DNA from: Lenzites betulinus
Lineage: Eukaryota > Basidiomycota > Agaricomycetes > Polyporales > Polyporaceae
DNA length: 64,000 bases
Assembly (NCBI GenBank): GCA_022264855.1
Contig: JABYQU010000002.1
Span: 620,001-684,000 of the forward strand
Reading direction: 5' to 3'
Part shown: one piece after another, positions 57,402 to 64,000 of the stretch
Numbering within the stretch: the first letter of the stretch is position 1
Layout of the letters: each line of letters begins with the position of its first letter
The notes under the pieces: model-generated
Databases searched by the model: none
Seen by the model: only the letters and a program-made list of their open reading frames with translations
Told to the model about the DNA's origin: nothing
Translations under genes and position numbers: made by a program

Positions 57402-59039
57402 ATGCAGGTTTCAAAGCATCACCCTCGGCACAGACCGGCCGCCTCTGATCCGTTCAACGACCCTACAAACATCTCCTACTCTTCCTACGGTGTCCCTACC
57501 CTCGCCAGGAACGCCCCCCCTCAGCCCTCCGTCCCCCGCCAGTCCCAGCCGCCCCCGCCCCCGCCCAAGCAGCTTGCCAAGCCCCACAGCGCCCAGCGCC
57601 AGTACCCTCAGCCCTCCAGTCGCCAGAACATCATGGACGCCGTCCGTGACACCGTCACCGTGCGGGGCACCACAGATCAGGCCCCCCGCACCAGAATGGG
57701 TCGGAGTCAAACTGAGCTCCCTCCGTGTGTTGATCCCTTTTCCGTTGCCCGTCGCGATCGACTCTGATCTCCTCCCCCCCTCTTTGCTCTCTCCACCCAC
57801 AGTCCCTCCAACGCCCGTCCCGCCCCCCTCCCGCCTCCCGCCGCTCCCACTCTCAAGACTCTGTCGTCCGCGCTGCAAAGGCCATGGACAAGTCCAAGTC
57901 AACCAGCCGGCCACGTCCCAAGAAGGGCTCTTCCCATGCTGATGTCATCGACCGGCTAGACTTTTCAGGTGTTGGCCCCAGTACGTCCTATCCCTCGCTC
58001 CATGTATACGCTGCCCTGACCCTGCGTCCCTGAACACAAAGTGTTCCACCACGACGGCCCCTTCGATGCCTGCGCCCCGTCTCGCAACCGCCACCGCAAC
58101 AAGGCTCCCATGCTCGCTTGGAGTGCAGCGACAGATGCTGACAAAGAAGCCCTCGCCGCCGCACGAGAGGTCCAACCTCGTGGCTACGAAGCACAGCAAT
58201 CTCCATACCCTTCGCCCGACATTTACGTGCCGTACGAGGCCCCCAAGAAGAAACATGACGCAATCGCGGAGGCATGGGGTATTCACGAGCCCGAGCCTTT
58301 CGAGGATTTCTCGGCTGGCGGCGGAGCCACCTCACGACCCAGCGGAGAGTACCCTAGCCGCCGCGGCAATGGCACCACCACCCAGCGCACCAGAGATGGC
58401 CGTGACGCCCGTGATGTTTACAGAGAATATCTTGACGAACATCACCCGTCTCCAACACGCCGTCAACCCACCACCAAGCGGACATTGCCCCCGCCCCAGC
58501 CGATCTTTGTTGCCGATAGCGACCTCGACAATGCCAACGGCCCTCCCTCGCCCACCTCAGCGGGTGTTCCCAGCTCCCCGGGCTCGGGCGCTCCTCGTCG
58601 AAGCAAGTCCATCATGCAACGAATCCGCAAGATGCGCGATTCGCCGAACGTGCCCGTCGGGCAGTACGATGATGAGGACAGCCGCAGACGTGAAGTATCC
58701 CCCTCTGGTAAGACCCGTGTCCCGGCGCGAGCCCCCTTATCGCCAGGCCAAAGTCCTCTCCGGCAAGTTCATCATCGCTCACAAGTATCCTCCTCAGGCC
58801 GTTACATCCGCAACGGACAGTCTTCGCCGTCGGACGATGCCTTCGTCTACGTTGACCACGTACCCATGCGGAAGGAGAAGTCGCTTCCGACGCCTCCCAA
58901 GGACTACACCCCGGGTGAGAACTCCAACGGCTACTTCGACGCTGAAATGGGCGGCGGTTCCGGCGCAAACCTTGGCCGGAAGACCAGCCTGCTCAAGAAG
59001 GTCCGCGAAGTGGTCAAAGGCAACGGCCCATCCAAGTAA
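57402..59039 (+). CDS. pal1: Pal1 family cell-morphology protein
   Basis: The diagnostic core VIDRLDFSGVGP-MFHHDGPFDACAPSRN is present (spliced across the intron near 57980-58041), as in fission-yeast Pal1, where the protein localises to sites of growth and endocytic patches and keeps cells cylindrical. The rest is long, disordered, Ser/Pro-rich and basic, with DPFNDPTN near the start resembling endocytic adaptor-binding motifs and a RSKSIMQRIRKMRDS basic helix. Three exons; the first intron is at about 57724-57802. Start at MQVSKHHPRHRP (57402). Confidence 0.85.
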
Positions 59040-59607
59040 ATCCTCAGACGTAGCGTAGCCGCTATCGCACGTACTAGCATATTCCCGTTGTGATTGTATG
59101 CTGTTTCCAGGTCCAGTGTAATCCTTTCCCAGAGCCCCTCTCTCGTGCTCGCCATGTAGACCAGCGTTTCGTGGCCGTTTACTAGAGGGACTCTATCGCC
59201 GCAGTTCCGTCTGCATGTTCGTCGCCTGTTCATTCGTTCCTTTACCTATGTACACCCTTCGCTCCCTATCACCCAAAGTTCCGTCTCCTTCCGTAATGTC
59301 CCCCACGATCCCTATGACGTTGATACCGGCCTTGCGGATATCCATCGATAGCCTTTTTTCTGCTCTCTGGTCTAGCCCGTACTACCGTACTGTGTCGTCG
59401 TATCCCCTTGTCACCCACCAGTACCGGATATCCTATGTATGTATATACCGGGCCGAACGGTTCTCAATCGAATGTACACACTGTTGCTCGGAATGGCGCG
59501 CGTCGGCGTACAAGCTTGCATGTATGGCGGGCAAATGCGACGACATTCATTTTCAGCGGGGATCGGTACAGTACATTTGTGGTTCAACATCACTCATATT
59601 CGCCTCC
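59040..59607. other. Convergent intergenic gap
   Basis: 568 bases between the PAL1 and HIS7 stop codons. Only the shadow frame of HIS7 reaches in; no gene recognised. Confidence 0.35.
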
Positions 59608-61354
59608 TCAAGCAGTCCGCACATTGATATTCGCCTCCCTCAGGGCCGCTTTGACCTCGTCGATACCGACCTCCCGACGGTGGAAGATGCCCGCGGCCAG
59701 CGCAGCCTCCACGCCCGTCGCCTCGAACACCTTGACGAAGTGCTCCGGGCGCCCCGCCCCGCTGCTCGCGACGACCGGGATCCGCACGCTCCGCCGCACG
59801 AGCGCGACGAGGTCCAGGTCGAACCCGAGCCCCGTCCCGTCCCGGTCGATGCTGTTCAGCAGGATCTCGCCCGCCCCGAGCTTCTCCACGCCCCGCACGA
59901 GCTGCACGACCGACAGCGGCCGCGGCTCGCGCCCGCCGCGCACCGTGCACTGGTACCACCACGCCCGCCCGCGCTCCTGCTCGGCCCCGTCCGGCGCCCC
60001 GAACACGAGCTCGTCCCGGTACGGCCCGTCGTAGTCCGCGTCCACGTACACCCGGCGCGGGTCGACGGAGACGACGACGGCCTGGCGGCCGTACGCGTGC
60101 GCGATGCATTCGATCCCGCTCGTCCCGTCGCCCTCCCCGAGGCCGTCCGCGCTCGGGCGCGCGCGCATCGCCTCGACGGCGAACACGGCCTCGGTCGCGA
60201 TGCTGACCTTGTCCGCGCCCGCGCGGAAGTACGCGCCGGCGACCTCGAGCGCGGTGTGCGGCGTGCCGTCCGGGTCGACGGTGTCCTTGATCCCGCCGCC
60301 GATCGTGAGCGGCACGTACACCGTCTCCGCGGCGGAGCGCACGACCGCGAGCATCGGCTGGTCGCGCAGCGGCGAGTGGCGGAAGGAGGTGATGTTCATG
60401 AGGCAGAGCTCGTCCGCGCCCTCCTCGTAGTACCGTGCTGCGAGCGCGACGGGCTTCCCGAGGTTGCGCACGGCGCCGGCGGCCTGCGCCTGCACGCCGT
60501 CTGCGGCCGTGCGCTCGCGCACGTCGTACTGGTCGCCTTTGGTGACGACGAGGTCGCCATCGTCGTTCGAGCGGACGTCCATGCACGCGATGATGCGCTT
60601 CGTGAAGCCGTCCGTCGGCTTCGGGGTGCGCGCCACGCGGGGCGCGGGCGGGCTCGTGGCGCGCCCGGCTTCGGAGGCCTTGAGCCACGCGTCGAGGACG
60701 CGGAGCCCCGCCTGGCCCGACTTCTCGGGGTGGAACTGGCACGCGAAGACGTTCCCGCGGCGCACGCTCGCGAGGAACAGCTCCTGGCCGTACTGCGTCG
60801 TGGAGTGCGCCCATTGGGCGGCGTCGGCGCGCGCCCACTCGTACGGCGCGCGGAAGGAGTGCACGAAGTAGTAGCGCTGCGCGGGGTCGACGCCCTCGTG
60901 CGCCGATTCGTCCGCATCGAGCGGCTCGACGGCGTTCCAGCCCATATGGGGGACCGACTTGTCCGCGTTCGAAAAGCGGCCGATGTCACTGGGGATGATC
61001 CCGAGGCCGCGCGTGGCGGGCGACTCGAGCGAGGAGCGGAAGAGGACCTGCATGCCTATGCAGATGCCGAGGTATGGTTTCCCCGAGGCGAGGTACTCGC
61101 GCAGGGGCTCGTAGAGGCCGCGTGATATGAGGCCATTGATAGCGCTCTCGAATGCGCCAACGCCGGGGAAGATGAGGCTCTACGGAGGCGTTCTGGTCAG
61201 TCTGACGGAACCGCGTGACGGCGGGGCACTGACGGTGGCCTTGTGGAAGTCTGCAGGCGAGGAGATCCACTGGAAGGTGTAGCCGAGTTTTGTGAGGGTG
61301 TTAGCGAGGCTCTGCACGTTGCCTGCGCCGTAGTCGAGGAGGTAGAGGCCCATG
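59608..61354 (-). CDS. HIS7: HIS7, bifunctional imidazole glycerol phosphate synthase
   Basis: The N-terminal glutaminase domain starts MGLYLLDYGAGN and has YLGICIGMQ (nucleophile Cys) and FHPEKSG (His/Glu). The C-terminal HisF-type cyclase barrel follows, with TKRIIACMDV, LTIGGGIKDT, ILLNSIDRDGTG and VVASSGAG. This fused HisH-HisF form is the eukaryotic HIS7 enzyme that makes imidazole glycerol phosphate and AICAR in histidine synthesis. One intron near the N-terminus (about 61180-61230) joins LIFPGVGAFESAING. A 636-codon open frame on the opposite strand is a shadow of this high-GC gene. Head-to-head with SER3, 278 bases apart. Confidence 0.95.
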
Positions 61355-61632
61355 GCGGGACGTGTATGTCTGTGGGGAAAACAAGGAGGCTGAGGAAGAC
61401 ATTTTGGAGAGATCTGAGAGAACGGATCGAGTCAAAGGGGCGAGGAAAACGCATCTAATCTTATCTAATCCGAACTCATAGTGACTAGTTGCACCATCGA
61501 CGCGCCATGGATCTAATTCCGAATTTCTGCTGCTGCATGCATATATTAATGCGCATGCTCTTGCCGACAGCTGCGACCAGCATATAACCGCCCTTTCGCT
61601 CCTTTGCCCCCTTCCACTGCCCACCACGCACC
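61355..61632. promoter_or_regulatory. Shared divergent promoter of HIS7 and SER3
   Basis: 278 bases between the two ATGs. It contains CGAGTCA (61428-61434), one mismatch from the GCN4/CPC1 site TGAGTCA, and TGACTA (61482-61487), a weaker match. A TATA-type word CATATAA lies at 61581-61587, some 50 bases before the SER3 start, and ATATATTAA at 61541-61549. Both genes are amino-acid biosynthesis genes, so general amino-acid control is plausible, but the sites are degenerate. Confidence 0.5.
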
Positions 61633-63092
61633 ATGTCGTCAGCCATTTCCATCCCGGCCAACAGGCCGCTCAACGTCGTCGCGGCCTCCACCTCCCCCTC
61701 CACAGCCACCACCATACATGAGCGCATGCTCTTCCGGAAAGACTCTACCACGTTCCCCATCCGCCGGCCCAAGGTTCTCCACCCCGTAGAGAATGAGGAT
61801 CTCCGCCTCCTCATCTTGGAAAACATCAGCCAGGAGGCCGTCAAGGCTTTCCAGGCCCAGGGTTTCCATGTTGACCATTCGACCAAGGCCATGTCGGAGG
61901 ACGAGCTCGTCCAGAAAATTGGCTCTTACCATGCCATCGGTATCCGAAGCAAGACCAAAATCACCGAGCGTGTGCTCAAGGCTGCGAGCAAGGTACGTAA
62001 CCTACTCCGCAGGACCCTGTGCTCTCACGTATTAACGCGGCCCTATTCCAGCTGCTCGTGATCGGGTGTTTCTGCATTGGCACGAACCAGGTCGACCTCG
62101 AGAGCGCTGGGAAGGCCGGTATCCCGGTGTTCAACTCCCCCTTCTCGAACTCCCGCTCAGTCGCGGAACTCGTCGTTTCCGAGGTCATCGCACTGTCGCG
62201 CCAGTACTTCGAGCGCGCATTCGAGATGCGATCCGGCCTCTGGAACAAGCAGTCCAAGGGCTGCTGGGAGGTCCGTGGCAAGACCCTCGGCATCGTGGGC
62301 TACGGACACATCGGTGCCCAGCTCTCGGTCCTCTCGGAGGCCTTCGGCATGCGCGTGCTGTTCCACGACGTCGTGAACATCATGCCGCTCGGCTCTGCGC
62401 GGCAGGTCGACTCCCTCGCCACGCTGCTCGCGGAATCGGACTTCGTCACCCTGCACGTCCCCGAGCTCCCGGAGACGACGAACATGATCTCGAAGGCGCA
62501 GCTCGCGCAGATGAAGAAGGGCGCATACCTCATCAACAACGCGCGCGGAAAGGTCGTCGACATCCCTGCGCTCATTGATGCGCTCAAGTCCGGCCACCTC
62601 GCGGGCGCTGCGGTCGACGTCTACCCGTCAGAACCTGGCGCGAACGGCGCCCCCTTCGACGACCAGCTCAACGGGTGGTCGAGCGCCCTCCGCTCGATCC
62701 CCAACGTAATCCTCACCCCGCACATCGGTGGCTCGACCGAGGAGGCACAGCGCATGATTGGCGAGGAGGTCTCCTCTGCGCTCATCCGCTACCTGAACTT
62801 CGGCACTTCCCTCGGCGCAGTCAACTTCCCTGAGGTCGACCTCCGCGCGATCATGCTCGAGGAGCCGAACCACGTCCGCGTATGCTACGTGCACAACAAT
62901 ATCCCCGGCGTCCTGCGCCAGGTCAACGAGGTCCTCTCGCCGTTCAACGTCGAGAAGCAGTACTCGGACTCCAAGGGCGACATTGCGTACCTCATGGCGG
63001 ACATTGCGGACGTCAGCCCGTCGGACGTGAACTCGCTCCGCGAGCAGATCAGCAAGACGAGCGCCAACATCCTCACGCGTCTTCTTGCGTAA
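61633..63092 (+). CDS. SER3: SER3, D-3-phosphoglycerate dehydrogenase with ACT domain
   Basis: Two exons (61633-61992, 62052-63092) give 466 residues. The N-terminal substrate domain leads to VGYGHIGAQ (NAD-binding G-x-G-x-x-G), AQLAQMKKGAYLINNARGK and the catalytic-histidine region ILTPHIGGSTEEAQ. The C-terminal ~70 residues (NHVRVCYVHNNIPGVLRQVNEVL) are an ACT regulatory domain, the usual site of serine feedback. The enzyme starts serine synthesis from 3-phosphoglycerate. The intron ends in TTCCAG at 62051 and joins SKLLVIGCF. Confidence 0.95.
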
Positions 63093-63523
63093 AGCCCTCC
63101 ATATTGCGGGCCGGCGTGCGCTTCCCCCCTCCACCTGCGCACGCGCACCCGACGCATGTCAAAAACCGACCACGGACGGTCTTGTCGCATCCATAGATCT
63201 CACCCACCCTTGCCCTCCCATACCATCGCATCGCAGGACGGGACCACTCAACTGGTCTAGCCCTCCTCTCATTCATCTGACTCACGATCGTTCAACCACT
63301 TTAGACTGTATCCTGCTGTGCGATATACACTTGTAGTATTAATGGGGGAAGGCGAAGGCAATGAAAACACTGTATCAATCTCCGACGAGTTCCGGGAGGG
63401 AGTGAAGAATACATCATAGCGTGAAGAGGGCGTCTCGTCGAATGGCCTGAAAGTCCCTGAGACGACGACGTAAAAGTACAACCGGCGTGAAGTACGAAGC
63501 GAGGAAGGCTGCTAGCGCTGTGA
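63093..63523. other. Convergent intergenic gap, no gene seen
   Basis: 431 bases between the SER3 and RAD51 stop codons. No recognised element. Confidence 0.35.
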
Positions 63524-64000
63524 CTACTCCTCTTCTGGGTCCCCAATACCACTGCTGAGAATGGCGAACTGCGTCTCCGACTCGGGCAGACATGGCGAGT
63601 CGTAGATCTTCGCCTGACGGTTGGCACCTCTTCCTTTCTTCAGTTGCACACTGTGCATCCGTGTATAAGCGCATAGATCAGCAACGGTGATGAGCCACAT
63701 ACCGAGTCGTAGATGCATGGGCTAGGATGTTTCCGCCTACCGGCTTCTTCTCATTTGCCATGTAAGGACCGGCAGAGGCATCGGGATTTGACATGACCTG
63801 ATTCGTGATGACAACAGCGATACCAAACTGGGGGAAGCTATGTTAGGGAACCAATATCCGTGAGGAGTTGGGATGACGTACCTCATCTGCTAACCTCTGC
63901 AATGTGCGGAGGAACTTTCCAAGATGAGCTTGCCGCGCAGAGAGCTCCCCACGACCGCTGAAGTCTGTTCGATATAATGCAGTCGCAGAATCGACGATCA
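63524..64000 (-). CDS. RAD51: RAD51 recombinase, C-terminal part (cut by window edge)
   Basis: The minus-strand frame entering from the right edge reads [21 protein letters not shown] (Walker B and following), [31 protein letters not shown] and [15 protein letters not shown], then [19 protein letters not shown] and ending [24 protein letters not shown] is the RAD51 form, distinct from DMC1. Two introns are visible (about 63695-63718 side and 63831-63887). The start and Walker A lie beyond position 64000. Rad51 forms the strand-exchange filament in homologous recombination. Confidence 0.93.

Noticed and set aside
59215..61125. A 636-codon open frame on the plus strand
   Set aside because: It lies antisense to HIS7, is dominated by R, A, E, V and H from high-GC third-position bias, and has no domain content.

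Overview
This window is nuclear DNA of a filamentous basidiomycete, most likely an Agaricomycete (perhaps Polyporales; the order is a guess). The reasons are: about 28 genes in 64 kb; GC-rich coding sequence cut by many GT-AG introns of roughly 50-80 nt; very short first and internal exons; a fungal NADPH oxidase A, KRE6/SKN1 glucan proteins, an Ima1 and a Pal1 homologue; and an integrase-like gene of a type I know only from mushroom genomes. Nothing bacterial, viral, rRNA, tRNA or CRISPR-like was seen. Gene ends are ATG-to-stop spans, introns included, with exons joined by eye.

Left part (1-25 kb): a mitochondrial TMBIM5/GHITM-like protein; the SM protein SLY1 on the minus strand; a 73-residue protein with a lipidation-type N-terminus; and a large CSC1/OSCA-like membrane protein. 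Then come three minus-strand cell-wall genes in a row: two tandem KRE6/SKN1-type GH16 proteins and a membrane-anchored GH5 exo-beta-1,3-glucanase. They are followed by a divergent pair, SNAPC1-like (minus) and IMA1 (plus).

Middle (25-41 kb): a mitochondrial carrier (minus) diverges from a RING-CH membrane ubiquitin ligase. A run of plus-strand genes follows: an RNase III-domain protein, MAD2, NADPH oxidase noxA, a RecQ helicase and TAF5.

Right part (41-64 kb): two lineage-specific hypothetical genes; a signal-peptide/single-TM protein with a PPxY tail motif; a metallophosphoesterase; a transposon-integrase-derived gene that has apparently lost its third catalytic acid; a cytochrome b5-fusion sphingolipid delta-8 desaturase; ribosomal protein eL13; a MetE C-terminal-half protein; PAL1; the divergent amino-acid pair HIS7/SER3; and the 3' end of RAD51 at the window edge.

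Most of this is ordinary housekeeping gene content. The items most worth a second look are the integrase-like gene (possible domestication), the glucan gene trio, genes whose catalytic or transport motifs are assembled from 11-22 nt micro-exons, and the HIS7/SER3 shared promoter.
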